Of a stretch of DNA of 64,000 nt, positions 1 to 13,628 are shown piece after piece. Source of the stretch: Onchocerca lupi (lineage: Eukaryota > Nematoda > Chromadorea > Rhabditida > Onchocercidae); NCBI GenBank assembly GCA_028564675.1, contig JAOVVO010000241.1, positions 42,059 through 106,058 of the forward strand, written 5' to 3'. A program made the translations under genes and the position numbers. Position 1 is the stretch's first letter; each line of letters begins with the position of its first letter. The notes below the pieces were generated by a model, which worked only from the letters and a program-made list of their open reading frames with translations, made no database searches and was not told the DNA's origin.

Positions 1-5
1 CATAC

Positions 6-708
6 TTGTTTTAACCAAACACTACAGGTCATAATTTGATCAATTTCATGCTGCAAATTTTTACAAAAATTTAAAATAACAAAAAAACAAAAATAAAGTT
101 TGATATTAATTTTTAAAAATGAGAAAAAGATGTAAAAATTATAAATTGTGAAATTTTTTCTTGTCAAAATTTAAAAACAAAAAAATTGAACTTTTATCAG
201 TAAATTATTTGATTACTATCATTTAAAATAGTGTCATTTAAATCATCGATGTATTATCATCTTTGCAAATAAAATTGATTTTCGGAATTCGTTGAAATTT
301 CTTTTATTCATAAATTTTTTTTTTTTTTTTTTTTTTTTGTTAAAAAAGTATTAATATTAAAATTTGCGAAATAATTCTTAGTTATTTAATATCGAATCGG
401 AATTATTAACAGCAGTATATTTTAACAGTTTGATTGACTCTCACTTATCATTTAATTAATAAAATCACTAATGAGTAAAGTTTGAAACGGTAGCAGTAAT
501 ACCGTACAACATCAATAATTTGCGAAAGTCGTAATTTAAGTTTGATATTAATCGGTTCATTAGGTCCTGGTGCTGGTCGTCGATGTTTATTATAATTTAC
601 CAGCAAATCATCATATAATCGTTTTGCATCTTCATTACCGTAGAATGCCGGTATGAACGGTATTAGAAACGGTAATATTAGCGTTGAAAATGATGATAAT
701 TGGATCAT
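6..708 (-). CDS. Nicotinic acetylcholine receptor-type Cys-loop channel subunit, 5' part (exons 1-2, continues off left edge)
   Basis: Two exons are visible: exon 1 at 708..508 (67 codons) and exon 2 at 50..6 (15 codons), joined in phase 0 by donor GTACGG and acceptor TTTGCAG; a donor GTATG follows exon 2. The start Met is followed by a hydrophobic signal peptide (about residues 1-24, rich in L, F, I, P). The mature N-terminus reads EDAKRLYDDLLVNYNKHRRP and then LKLRLSQIIDV, the N-terminal helix and first strand of nicotinic receptor subunits. Exon 2 reads HEIDQIMTCSVWLKQ, equivalent to the conserved ...QIMTTNVWL... segment of the ligand-binding domain. Known role of the family: ligand-gated cation channels at nerve and muscle membranes. 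The binding-site Cys pair, four membrane spans and cytoplasmic loop would lie to the left of the window, so alpha versus non-alpha class and the orthologue cannot be fixed. Codon phase and family match make the call firm. Confidence 0.87.
51..507 (-). other. Intron 1 of the receptor gene
   Basis: This 457-bp AT-rich intron carries an 18-base or longer T run near 318-338. No coding or RNA signal was seen. Confidence 0.8.
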
Positions 709-715
709 ACTGTAG
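709..715 (-). promoter_or_regulatory. Splice acceptor one base before the receptor start codon (candidate SL trans-splice site)
   Basis: On the minus strand CTACAG ends one base before the ATG at 708. In nematodes an acceptor this close to a start codon is usually a trans-splice site for a spliced leader; a cis-spliced 5' untranslated exon is the alternative. The trans-splicing reading is inference. Confidence 0.5.
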
Positions 716-2299
716 GTTAGCTATGCCAAATAATTATAATTTTCCGAATGTATCTAAAATTTTCAAAAATAGAAAAAAAGGAAATGATAAATTTAATAAC
801 ATACAAAATACGATAAACAGATACATTATTTGATGAATTTGCATAAACGATGAAAAAAATATATTGCTTCGTGAATTAACTAATTCGAAAAACTAATGAA
901 TAATTCAAAGAATTTAATCCAAAATTTTATTTCAAAAATTTCAAATTCAAAACTTTTTCGTTAGCATAAGTTATGTCAAAAACTTTCGTCTCATCGTATT
1001 TAATCAATCATTATTTGACTAGTGAAAATTTGATGCAATTACTGAAAAGTTTTTTTATCACTTTCATATAATTTTCTCTTACGTCAATTTCATATATTTG
1101 AAAACTTTACAAATAATCCAAATAATAATTTTCATAGTTTTAAAGTTCAATTTGACACATATAGATTGATTTGTTAAATTAATGAGGCCAAAAACATTCG
1201 TTCTTTTTAGCAAATAAAATGAAATTAAAAATGAATTAAATAATTAAAAACCATTCAAGTAGAAAATCTATGCGTTTCATATATGTATATGCACAAAGGG
1301 ATAGATTTTTTTAATTAATGAATTAAAGAATTATTAATAATTGAAATAAAAATCACAAAAGGATAACAATGATAGTAATGATTAATAATAATAATTAATA
1401 ATAATAACAATAATAATAATAATAATAAATAGTCGTAGCTAGAATTTTATATTTTAATAACTGTAAATGGAATAATAAAATAATTACAATTTTTATTGTA
1501 AACGGAATATTAAAATAATTTTAATTTTCATCACAAATGAATAATCAAATTCAAATCAAATAGGCAAATCTATTCATTACATAAGGAAGGAATTGATTTA
1601 TTGGAATCAATGTAATTAAAAACTTATCAGTAATTGGAAATGAAATAAGCAGAGGAAGGAATCGAAGAGAGGTGAGTAAATGGGATGAATGTTTATTTGC
1701 ATTAAAATTGAAAAGAATTGCAAACATCTTGATTGATGGAATTTATCACACAAAATAACATTTAGTAGATGAAATACTGGCAATAACAGCAGCATTTTGC
1801 TAAACATCTGTCAAATATTCTAAAGTCTGATGGATGATCACTTTGTTAACAAATTTCATCTTTCTCTCTCTCTCTCTCTCCCTCATCAAATTCATCCTTC
1901 TGTTTCATCATTTTTCAATTTTTCCTGAAAAAACATTTTTATTGTTAAAAAAAAGGAAAAAAGAAGAAAGAGAAAAATCGAGATAAAACAAAAAAGTTAA
2001 AAAAAAAAAGATGTAAAAGATAGATGTAATATGAATGGAGGAAAAAAATAGTTCAGTAAGTAAAATTATATAAGTTTGAGTAAATATTCTTAGATTTTTT
2101 TTTGACTGGAAATTTTCTCCTTATTCTTTCACAATTTAATTTTTGATTTCAAATTGAAATTTCAAGTCTCGAATGGAAGCAAATTTAATTGTATAAAAAA
2201 ACTTGCGTCATGTAAACATTGACTGGCCTTTTTTTTTTTTTTTTTTTTTGCTTTTCAACTTGTTTTTGCACAATTTTATTATGTTTCGTTCAATTTGAA
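716..2299. other. Intergenic DNA upstream of the receptor gene, no gene seen
   Basis: The stretch is AT-rich with an (AAT)n-like tract near 1380-1430, a (CT)n tract near 1861-1881 and a T run near 2230. It should include the promoter of the minus-strand receptor gene, but no specific element can be identified. Confidence 0.6.
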
Positions 2300-2976
2300 T
2301 TCTAAATGAATTAAGCTTATCAGCTAATTTGATAACTTCATATTAGTCAATCCTACAACACTGATTTAATATATCAATACACACCTAAGCAATTTTAATT
2401 TTAACTTAATTTTAGGCTAGTTTGCGGTTTTACCATTTCAATGAATGCTTCCAATTTTGCTAAAATATAATTTAATTAATTATGATTTATAATCTTTAAC
2501 AAACATAATCATATCATTCTAATGATGTTCTGATATTATTTTTTAACTTCGATTCAAAAAACATATGAAAAAGTTTCGTTTTCCAATTTCATTTGTTGGC
2601 AATTTTTTATCACAAATGAGTACAGCAACAAAAATTTGTCTTGATACCAATTTATGCTTCGAGCAAATAATATCAAATCTTTCTTACTAATCAATTTACG
2701 ACACGATATAATCCAAATAATTGATCGAATACAATATTTAAAAAATATATAAATACAAAAATATGTAACAACAATTTCCAAGAAATTTGAAACTCTTTTA
2801 GGAAGTACATTTGATGGAAAAATTAATTCATAAAACGCTGAAATAAATAAAAAAAAAATACAAACTTTCAAACAATATCACTTTTTTAAGTCAATTTAAA
2901 ATTTTTATGACAAAAAAAAAAACTTCAACCAATACACAAGATAAAGATAATGTTTTGTTTATGGTTATATTTGTGG
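2300..2976. repeat. Segmental duplication, copy A
   Basis: This segment is repeated at 5125-5750 in the same orientation with point changes and small indels. Shared blocks include CAATTTCATTTGTTGGCAAT, TTTTAACTTAATTTTAGGCT and CAACCAATACACAAGATAAA. Copy A holds a 105-codon hydrophobic minus-strand reading frame (2871-2554) and the start of an 84-codon plus frame at 2907. Both frames are broken in copy B, so neither looks like a conserved protein. A degenerate mobile element or duplicated intergenic block is possible. Confidence 0.7.
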
Positions 2977-3731
2977 CAATTTATATCGGGATGCCTGAAA
3001 TTTCAAAAAAGTTTACAATCTTCTGGAGATTTTTTCCTTTTTTTTTTCTATCAATCTGTTCGAATATCAGAAGCAAGAACATGAAAATACCATATTTATC
3101 GAACGATGAAGATGATCGAATTATTACTGGTTTATCAAATTCGCACGAATACCATTGTTAGATTGCGACATGGTTAGATTGTTCCATGATATTCGGTGAT
3201 GGTACATTGCGATTCTTTGTAACCATTCGAAGTATCTAAGCGAAAAAAATCGCAAATTAATTGAAAAAATATTGGAAATTGTATGCTTGTACTTATTAGT
3301 CAGAATTCCGTTGACAAAATTGATCATCGTTGGATGCACCAATCAATAATTCGGATGATCCGATCCTCACTAACGATCAAAACATGGTTTTATGCGTGTT
3401 TAAATCTACAACATCTGTACTATGATCGATTTTATACGTTTCAATCAAACATACGTACCTGCGTGCTTCAATTTGTCGTACGTGATACGTGATAAAATAT
3501 GTTACAAAAATAGTAAAAGATTAGGATAAAGCCGTGATTGTTACTGGTTTCTTTGCTAGTTTCTTCATTTTCATCATTTGCACCTGTGCTTTTGAATAGG
3601 ACAAGATAGGACAGGCGCAAATGATGAAAAAGAACAAGCTCTGACAAAGTGAATAGAAAGAAGATGAAATTGAAAATAAGACGACTGTGAAATTTCCGGT
3701 TGAATACGAAGTGTTTGGATTGGTTTCAGGA
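2977..3731. other. Intergenic, slightly GC-richer stretch of unknown nature
   Basis: From about 3090 to 3490 the sequence is richer in GC than its flanks, and both strands show short open frames (for example 3283-3492 plus and 3342-3124 minus). No splice-compatible gene model or recognisable protein motif was found. It may be the remains of a broken gene or element. Confidence 0.35.
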
Positions 3732-4048
3732 TTGCTTCTCCGGAATATGAAATGTGCAGAATTGTTTTTCCGGAATGTGGAATATACAGAAGTAACTTTT
3801 GGGATTGTTTTTCCGGGATGTGGAATATAAAGAAGTAGATTTTTGGATTGTTTTTCCGGAATGTGGAATATACAGAAGTAACTTTTGGGATTGTTTTTCC
3901 GGAATGTGGAATATACAGAAGTAGTTTTCAGGGTTGTTTTTCCGGAATGTGGAATATACAGAAGTAAATTTTCAGGATTGCTTTTCTGGAATATGGAATA
4001 TTTAGAAGTAACTTTCAGCATTTTTTTTCTTGAACATGCAATATACCT
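3732..4048. repeat. 43-bp minisatellite, about 7-8 units
   Basis: Units begin at 3732 (shortened), 3762, 3805, 3848, 3891, 3934 and 3978, followed by a decayed unit from about 4019. The unit starts TTGTTTTTCCGGAATGTGGA and ends with ACAGAAGTAACTTTTGGGA; spacing is exactly 43 bp for the central copies and 44 for one. The minus strand is open across the array in one frame for 166 codons (4021-3521); because 43 is not a multiple of 3, successive units are read in different frames. Confidence 0.9.
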
Positions 4049-5124
4049 TAGGATACCGGATAGATCTAGCTAGCAAAAAAAATTGATGCTTAATTTAGTC
4101 TATTTCAATACTGATTGAAATTGCACTAAAATAATCCATAAAAGTTCTTTTCCTTAATCATAATTCAATAAAATTCTGAATAATTAGCAAGATTAAATCA
4201 ATAAAATGAATGCAAATAACGCTGTAATGATATAATGAAGTTGACATTTTTTTTCAGCTAAATTATTTTCAATCTGCAAAAGAGTTATCGATTAATTTGT
4301 GAATTTAAATTAAAAATTTCTGCAAAAATTTTATTTCTATCTTTCTTTTATAACATCCATCATCTCTGTATCAGCGAAAAATTCATGAAAATGATAACGA
4401 AATTTATCAGTTCCCCATTTCCTCCCCCCCATCCACCTCTCCCATACTATCAAAATAATTTTTCCGACGAGATAATATGATTTGGAAAAAAAAGAGAAAA
4501 AGCGATAAAACAATTTTTATCAATAAAAGAAGAAATTCCAAAAAAGACCAACCAACGAAACAATAAGAGAGAAATGAATGAAGAGATTAATAGATTGAAT
4601 GGATGAATTTTTATCAGATCACTTTGCATATTCAAATTTTTGTTACCTCTGTTTTATCTCATCTGCACCAATTGCGATGATATCAGTTGTAAATATCCAA
4701 AATTTGCATATTCTCCTGCAAAATTTACATATTGTCAAGCTCAACAAGCTTTCTAATAGTAAGTGACGCAGAATTCACGATACGAGATTAACATTAGCTT
4801 ACTTTCAGAGCAGATTTTTATTCTCCAATTGTTTCAGTTTTAATTTCAATTCTATCAATTGTAGTTGATTTTATAGTAAGATTGAATTTTTTTTTTTTAT
4901 AGCAAGATTGATTTTTGAAAGAGGTCCGAAATGTTCATTTTCTACTGTATTTTCATAAATGATCAATTTCAGTTTAACTCAAAATTTAGATGAAACAATA
5001 TCTCATTAAAATTTCTAATCTGTAATACTAATTGCACAAAAATAGCTAAATATCACTTGTATCCAAGAAATCATAAGTATGAAATCAAGCACTTCATCTT
5101 TTTTTTCAAGTTAATTAGTTCATT
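4049..5124. other. Intergenic, no gene seen
   Basis: AT-rich DNA with short C-rich (about 4421-4442) and T-rich tracts. No supported exon. Confidence 0.6.
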
Positions 5125-5750
5125 AACTGAATTAAAGCTTATAAGCTTACTTGATTCTTTATATTAGTCAAATTTTACAAATGATTTAATTCATCAATAT
5201 ATCTAATAAATCTCAATTTTAACTTAATTTTAGGCTCACAACTCGAGATTTCGCCTTCCGGTAACCGTTCACAGTATCGCTAAAACAGGAATCATCATCT
5301 ACAATCTTTGATAAACATAATCATATCATTCTTTGAACATCCCAATAACACTTTTGACTTCTATTCAAGAAATATGTAGGAAAGTTCCGTATTCCAATTT
5401 CATTTGTTGGCAATTTTTGTCACAAATGAGTATAGCATTAAAATTTTGTCTTGATATCAATTTATGCTTCAAGCAAGTACATCAATCTTATTAATTCCTT
5501 TATGACAAAATATAATCATAATAATTGATAGAATACAATATTAAAAATATATATAAAAACATGTAACAACAATTTCCAAGAAATTTGACACTCTTTTTTG
5601 ATGAAAAAATTAATTCATAAAATGCTTAAAAACTGAAGTAAAAATATGGAAAATTGCAAATAATATCATTTCTAGGCAGTTCATAACTTTTACAACGAAA
5701 TCTTCAACCAATACACAAGATAAAGATAATGTTTTGCTCGTGGCTATGTT
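5125..5750. repeat. Segmental duplication, copy B
   Basis: This is a diverged direct copy of 2300-2976, about 2.8 kb to the right. It ends at a block shared with copy A (AAGATAAAGATAATGTTTTG), after which the two sequences differ. Several indels break the frames that are open in copy A. Confidence 0.7.
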
Positions 5751-6896
5751 TGTTTAATTAATAATTTGAAAGATAATCGAATGAGAAAATTTTCAAAAAG
5801 TTGCAAATTAGTTCTAGATACTGGAACTATAATAGTTATTTCTTTCTTAGTTTATCAGAATTTCAACAAACATTCATAGTTTTTCTGCTTCCACCATCTA
5901 AAATTTGAAAAAGATTTTTTTTTTCCAGAAAAGATATGCAAAAAACAAGAAAAAACAAATGTAATGGTACCATAGCACCATTACCAACTTCGTATATAAT
6001 TTGAAAGCTAAAAAAACATAACCACTTCATTAATTATAACTGATGAAAAGGATCGACATATATAACAAAGAGATCGACAATATAAATAAATATAAGATTT
6101 TTTTGTACAAAGAAAATAGGAAGAAAGAGAAATTAGAAATTGCAAATTTCATGAAACTGATAAACGAACAATATCATCGAAAGATTGATAGATTATAAGA
6201 GAGATGGAAGAATCATTTAAAAAAATAACAGAATCCAATCATTTTATTCCAATAATTTAGAATGAGCTAGTTTTTGGTGGTCTTCAAGAGAAATGATCGG
6301 AACATATATTGCTTAATTAATAATTAATCCAATATATCATTACTTTTAGAAATTTAAATATAGTTAGAAAAGAATAAACATAATCTCTTATACAATATTA
6401 CTAAACCAAATCGATAAATGATACTTCCAAGATCGTATCACAACCTTGCAGCTATTATAAAATTAATTGGCGAAAAAAAAGTTTTTTTTTTTTTTCGAAA
6501 TAATAAAAGAGCAAAAACTGAGAATTGTGGAAAAATTTAATAAAATTGATACAATTTCCTATGAAATGAAGGAAATCAAGTCTAAGATTTACAAACATAA
6601 GGAGAAAGTGATGGATTATTCTTAACTAACGAATCAGATAATAATTTCTGCTACATTTGGAACAGCTATATTTGGCATGTAAATGAATGAAAATCATTAA
6701 AGCAGAAACAAATCGAAAGTTAGTCGGAACAATCTTGTCATTTTGATAAAAATTTCTCCGCTATATAATTTCTAAAACAATATCCAAAATCCATTTGCAT
6801 AAAAATTCAGCAGGAATAAATACTGCAAAATCTCGAAATCTGTTTTCCCAAAGCAGAAAAAATGCTAGAGTTTAATCATAATAATAAATTTAAACG
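5751..6896. other. Intergenic and 3' flank of the MYRF gene
   Basis: AT-rich sequence that should contain the 3' untranslated region of the minus-strand MYRF gene nearest 6896. No unambiguous poly(A) signal was assigned and no other gene was seen. Confidence 0.5.
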
Positions 6897-7170
6897 TTAA
6901 AAGTTTGTCGCAGTTTGACAACGACGGTAGAAGATCAAATTATATTCATCAAAGCTACGTCCGCGTTGAGATTCATTCATATTGCAGGATTCGGTACTGT
7001 AACCAATTCGAAAACGATATGCACTATGCATGTAATTGCCAACTGGTAATTCATAAATTCCTTCTACTATCTAGAAAATAATGGATCATATAAATGAAGT
7101 TACAAGAAGTAAAGCACGGTAAAATGAATGTTCATTTGCAAATATCGATAAAAGTGAGCCGAGAGAATTC

Positions 7171-7205
<35 letters not shown>

Positions 7206-9500
7206 TCGAACAAGTGCTTTTAAGGAAAAATTCGAAAACAGAAAAGATAAATAGTTAACAAAAGAGAAATTCTACGAGAAATGTAAATACTTACTTTTTG
7301 AACGATTGGTTGTTTCCCACGATCTGTCCTTACAGTATGTTCATCATTACATGGTTTTTGATCAAAATCTCGTAAACTACCACAATTATCAATATAATTT
7401 CCACTATCTCCGACACTAAAATTTAAGAGTGAAGAATTAAAATTTATAAAAAATTGTAAAATAACACAAATCTATAATACCAGAGATAAACGAGATAAAC
7501 ATTTGAGCCCATCATTCAATCATATTTATTCGTCAATAAATCCAAAAAGAATACAAATTATTAAGATAGTTCAAAATTAAGAAAGTTAAATGCTATCTAA
7601 AATATTTTGATGAGATTTAACTTCATTTTTTTTTGTGATCAATGCTTCACCGAATATCTTAAGCCATTCGCCGCCCCAGGGAAAGCGGGAGAAGAATCTT
7701 TCCAATTCATTCAATCATAATCTATAAGTCTTCCCAAAAAAAGTTATGAATTAATAATAGTCTAATAAAGGATATCCTAATAATTAATAAAATGGAATAC
7801 TCAACGAACGAACTAGAAGCAATTCTTTAAAATATTATGAATGCTTTAACAACGAAACAAAAGTGCCTAACTTATATTATTGTAGTAAAACATCAAAAAC
7901 TTTCAGCTATTCTGGAACTATGTATTGAAGAAAATTAATAAGCATACTCGAATTTAACTTCCAAAGGGACAGTTGGCATAGTCGGCGAAATGGGTATATA
8001 AAGAGTGTAGAGACCACGACGTGGTTTACAACTATCATTTATACAATACCGGCCATCGATTGTTACATTGAAATCCAATATTTCAATAATAACATCTGAT
8101 GGTAATGATGAAAAAACGGTTCGTCTATCGAGAGGTGCTGCTCGGTTCTCCGCACTGTCTTTAAATTTTATTAATGATTGTTGCTGATCCGATAGAGTCA
8201 AAACCGTTTGCTGATCCTGAATTGTAAATCTTTTAATACTTTTACGAGGAAAAACCTGATGGAAAACCTTGCCCAAAATTTAGTGGCTAAGCAGACATTT
8301 TGACTGATTCTAGTTAAAAAGTCTAAATATTACGCAAATTAACTTCTACCGCTAAATCTGAACATAAAAATTCAGTAATACAAATGGCAATACATAAGAT
8401 ATGGAAAATATTATCACCATTCCTTACACTTTCTTTTTCCAGAGAAATTTTTTACTACTCTTAGATAATAAATAAAATGCATTAAGCAAAGGTTCAAAAG
8501 ATCACAGCCAAGAAATTTAACAGGATTTCGATATCAGAGTGAAGTAACTTCAAACTTTTTTTTTGAAATTTAAAATTAATTTGAGACGAAATTAAGATTT
8601 AATTTATACCTTATCAGCAGCCTTATCACTTGATATGCTATATTCATCACGTTCCATGCAACAAAACATATGACAATACATATGGTCACATGAAACGCTT
8701 AATGGTGGCGCATGCGGTTGTATTGGTGGCTTCCAAACATTATCCTTAACTTGGACAATGTGACCAATTTTACCACCTTGTTCCACCGCTGGTCCATTAG
8801 TAGTAGTACTTTCAAAAATATATGGCCGTTTCTGATATCCAAATGTTCGATTATGCCAATCCAACACATATAATGTTGACATCGCAATTAAGCTGCAAAG
8901 AAAAAGAAAATAATCCACTTACGAATTTCAAATTAATTCCATGACATCAATAAATTCACATCTTTGACATAATTTAGTTCTTCATCTACTGATTTAATAG
9001 ACAGAACACGTTTTAGTGTGCTATCCACAACTGGAATAATTTCAGAAAGGTTCAAAATTTTGCAACAAAATTAAGCAAAATAATTAGTTAATTTCTGCTA
9101 CTCAAAATTTGCTAAAATTTCTTAAATAAGTTAGCTCAGCTTTATTAACAAAGACAATATGTATGACATCAAAAAAATTACCAAATAGCCATTACTCCAA
9201 CAAGGACGACAATTGTTCCTTGTGTTACTTTCGAACTACATAATGGTGGTTCCGCACGATGACATGATGGATTTCTGCAGTGCCAATGTTTTTCACGACT
9301 TCTGCTCCGTTCCCTGTTATTCCTGTAGAATAATATCGATAATTTCAAAGATTTCCGCAGATTTTAAAAATAAAGATTTAAAATTTTAGAAGAGCTTTTA
9401 AACTAACCAGAAACAACAGTTAAGATGGATACAAATGTTGTCTGTCACTTCTGGATCTTCTAAGATTTCCCAAGTTTCGCATTTTCTTTCTTCAAAATAA

Positions 9501-9537
<37 letters not shown>

Positions 9538-12500
9538 AAAACAATCTAGATACTTGCCTACGAAGACATTTATCACGTGAAACACAAGATGGAGCAATCG
9601 AAGCGAGTGATGTATGCGATGACATAAAACTAGTTTTATCCGAGAATCCAAGATCGCTTAGGCCACTTGCTAAGCTACCGATATCTTTATTTTTCCGCCG
9701 ATGTAATTTGGCTAATTTATGAGATAACTTTTCAACAGCTTCAATTTTGTGCTCCAAATTTCCTGTAAGGCGACAAAGCTCAGTTGCTGCTGCAACTGTT
9801 TCGTAAAATATTCGTGAATCATCAACCTGAAAATTGAATTAAATCTATCAGAAAAATCGACCTAAAAATTGACCGATTTTTTTATATTATTATATTCCTT
9901 GTTAATCTGTCCTTACTTGAAATTTGATATTTGTTAGATTTATCTTTTTCTGTAATAAAAATACATCATGATCTGCATCATGCATTTCAGTTCATCAATC
10001 TCATAATTGACTATCCCAATTTTTCACTTCAGAAAATTTTGGAAAAGCCGGAACAAGAAAAAACTGCTTTTGAATTCCAAAACAGATTTTTATCCCCAAA
10101 AATTATAATTTTTCGAAAAAAAAAAAAAAAAACCACGCACTTGCAAGAAATCCCCATTGTCCGTCACGGCGTCCGGTAATATCTCGGCCAACTCTTGCGC
10201 AATAACACCGACTCTATGACGATTTTCTTCTGATAGACCCCATTTTACCGCTATTTCTGGTTTGTATGAGTAGCCAACAACACGAATTTGGGCAAGATGT
10301 GATAAAGCGCTTTTAGTGTCCACCTGCATAATTTTTTTAAATTCTAGATTTTTTCAAAGAAAGTCTTTTCTAAGCTTAAGCAAAACTATTTAATTAAAAA
10401 TACATAAAAAAAAAAAAAAAAAAAAAAAAACCGGATCGATGAATCAACCTCATGGATTTGTTCTTTTATTCGACGATCGGATGGACGATGTACAACTCCA
10501 GAGCAATAGATGTCACCACCAACAGTCAAAGGCGCAACAGCTCGATCAGTACCAATTGCTACCGAACCATTGTTATAATATAGAGTAGAACCACTTTTCT
10601 GCCATGTAGCATCCGAATCTGGTGGCTCAAACTGACCTGGATTTGAAGCCTGCAATAAAAAGTTGACAAGAACAATAAAATTGATGGATTCTATAATATT
10701 AATCCAATAATTCTGTAACCTTAATTCTATAATATCACTAACTTTTTCTATAAGTTCGTAGTAAAAAGTTTCAGTTACTGATTTCATTGTCTAACATGAT
10801 TTTAAATATGAATTGCTAATAACTTCAATGTTTGGGCATTAGTATTTCGTCATCACTTCCTTTTTTATGGTCGATTGCCAAATTTAACAAAGAATCAATT
10901 TCAAAATTCTTTGAAATAATAAAAAAAAGCGACAAAGCTTACTCGAACGATTACTTTCTCGGATTGATAAGCCTGAACAATAGCATCATGTCCATCAGCA
11001 GTGCATGCAATCAAACGTACAACAAGTAAAAAGTATTTTTGATCTGGATTTGGACGACCATTTTTTCGTTGATTATTCATTGTTGTTTCGGAGAAATGTA
11101 ACCTTGGTACAGTTACTTTTGTCATTCGTCGTTCATGAATTTCAAGCCTGAAGTACGCATGTAATCAATTCAACAGAAACTTGGAGCAAAGTATCTGCAC
11201 AAATTTGAAACTATGTTCAAAATTTCATGAATTTACAGAACTATACGGAACAAAAAAAAGGAAAATTTTTCGAAAATTTTAACACAAAATTATTTTAAAC
11301 TAGAACTCGTTTCTTCAACTGATATAATCTCATAATATGAATATCTCGCTCAATTTTATCATCGCTTTGAAGAAAAAACAAAACAAAACAAAAAACAAAC
11401 ATAAAGACTTACGACACAGGATCATGTGGTACTGGCCTCCTGTCCGTTGTAGACTGTTTAATTTGTATCTCTGACGTTGGCATTTCACTTTTTACCCCAC
11501 AAAATGCTAACTTAAATTCTTTCACCATTTTCAATTCGTTACCTATTTTGACGAAATTTGGAGGATGATTGTCGATTGCTTCGATGTGTACAGAAATCTG
11601 GAAAAAATATGTTCACTTTTTTCGTAACGCTTTTTACCAATCCGGAAGATAATTTTTAAAGATCCTAATTGAAAATGGTTTCCGAAGCACAAAAATAGAG
11701 CATTCCTATAAAAGAGAATTATGAAAATAACGGAATGAAAGAGATACATAACATGAAGTCTATATAATGAAATCATGAAATCTATAATAACATGAGATCT
11801 ATATAACTGTGAGAAGAATGCAGTTGGAAAACAGGCGAAATATCTAATAATTACAGATACTATGAAAAATAATAACAATATCAGGTAATTACATGAAAAG
11901 CAAAGTTGAATAGAAAAAAAAGGAAATATGTGGGTAGTATGATAGATATAAGATAATATATAGGAATAATTCCTTCTTTGTAATTAAAAAGAAGATTAAA
12001 TTAAAATCCCATGTAAAACGGAATTTTTGAATTAGTTTTTCAGTGAATAATCGGAAATTCTTTATTATAATAAAGTAAATAATATCATGAAATTTAAACC
12101 TGAAAATGGTTTTTCTTCTGATTTACAAAGCAATTATCCATGGTACTGTAATTGAACCCTTTATCTGCCACAACATGCATTTCCAACTGATGTAATGGTC
12201 TTTGGTTGATATCGTACAAAGTAGCCCAATGTTCCTCGTTGAACGCAGTAAATTTGATTGCTTGCTGATGAAAATTATCATCAAAATCTTCTACTGTAGT
12301 TACCGGTGATGATATCACTGTAAGTTGACTAGGTAACGAGAATACCTGCAAAGAAATATCATATATGCATATTTAAAAAATTTTTCAATATATTTTTCAA
12401 TATATATAAAAACTTTTCAATAGAAATATTAAATATTTAATGAAAATGAGTTTGTGAGATATCCAAAACAAATAGTTGATATATTCTAATCTCTTCTACT

Positions 12501-13577
12501 TAAAAATTTAGATACAGCAGGAAACTGATTTCACTATACTGTACGGTTACATTAATCATGCCAAATCAAAAGCTTGATGATTGATATGACAGGAATAGAA
12601 TTTTTGCGTATGTCTCACATATTTAGACAGAAATCCATTTACTTACTATACCATTTTCAAGCTATCGAAGTATAAACTCGCCTTAACACAGTTTTTCAGT
12701 ATTTTTCCTCGCAATATATCAAAGAATTAAATAATAATCTACCTTCTGTGGTTCACTTTTCACATTATTTGATACTGAATTATGCGATTGTGTCTGCTGA
12801 TGTTGTTGTTGTGATGGGGGCGGTGGTGGTTGTTGCTCTGATCGTAGACGTTTACGACTTACTTGGCCATCACCCTGTGAGTTCGAACCATCACCATCAC
12901 TAGCTGCAGAGCTGATCACATTACTATAGGGATCCATTTGATAATCATTATTCTGGATCAGATAACCACTATTAACCGGTCGCATATTGACTGTCGGCGG
13001 TGAAACCTGTAAGATATTGGAATAATTAGGTAAAGAAATCTTAAGAAAACTTATAAAACGATATAAAGTTCTGCAAAATTAGACATCACTAATTTTTCTT
13101 TGCATTTTCAAATTAAGTTGAAAAATAAAAACCTGAGGTAATGCAGATGGTGTTGACTGTGGTGGATATCCGCCACCACTACTAATAAAATCTGATTGTG
13201 GTGATGGCAAAACATGCTGCAGTATACGATTACCAAGATGATTCTGCTGCAAAAGTTCTTGTGGTACCAACATATGTGTTGCTAGATCGGGCCGTACACC
13301 AAGAATCAGGCCATTGCCATTCTGCTGAGTACTATGAATAACTGCAAATTTCTTTTTATCACTTCTAAGCTTCATTCGTTCTAATATTCTAATATGGATT
13401 ATTTAGAATAATTTTGTTATTCTAAAATAATAAAATAAGCCTGTAATTGAGAAGCTATTGTAGAGAAGTGAAACAATACAGAGCGAACATTTACATTCTT
13501 GAAAGATGAAATCCTAGTTTTTATTTCTTTTTTTTAAATTTTAATTTAAAATTTAAATTCTTGAAAGATGAAATTAT

Positions 13578-13628
<51 letters not shown>

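Noticed and set aside
3521..4021. 166-aa minus-strand protein across the minisatellite as a real gene
   Set aside because: The frame arises from a repeat whose unit is not a multiple of 3 and has no splice or family support; kept as a repeat with a noted curiosity.
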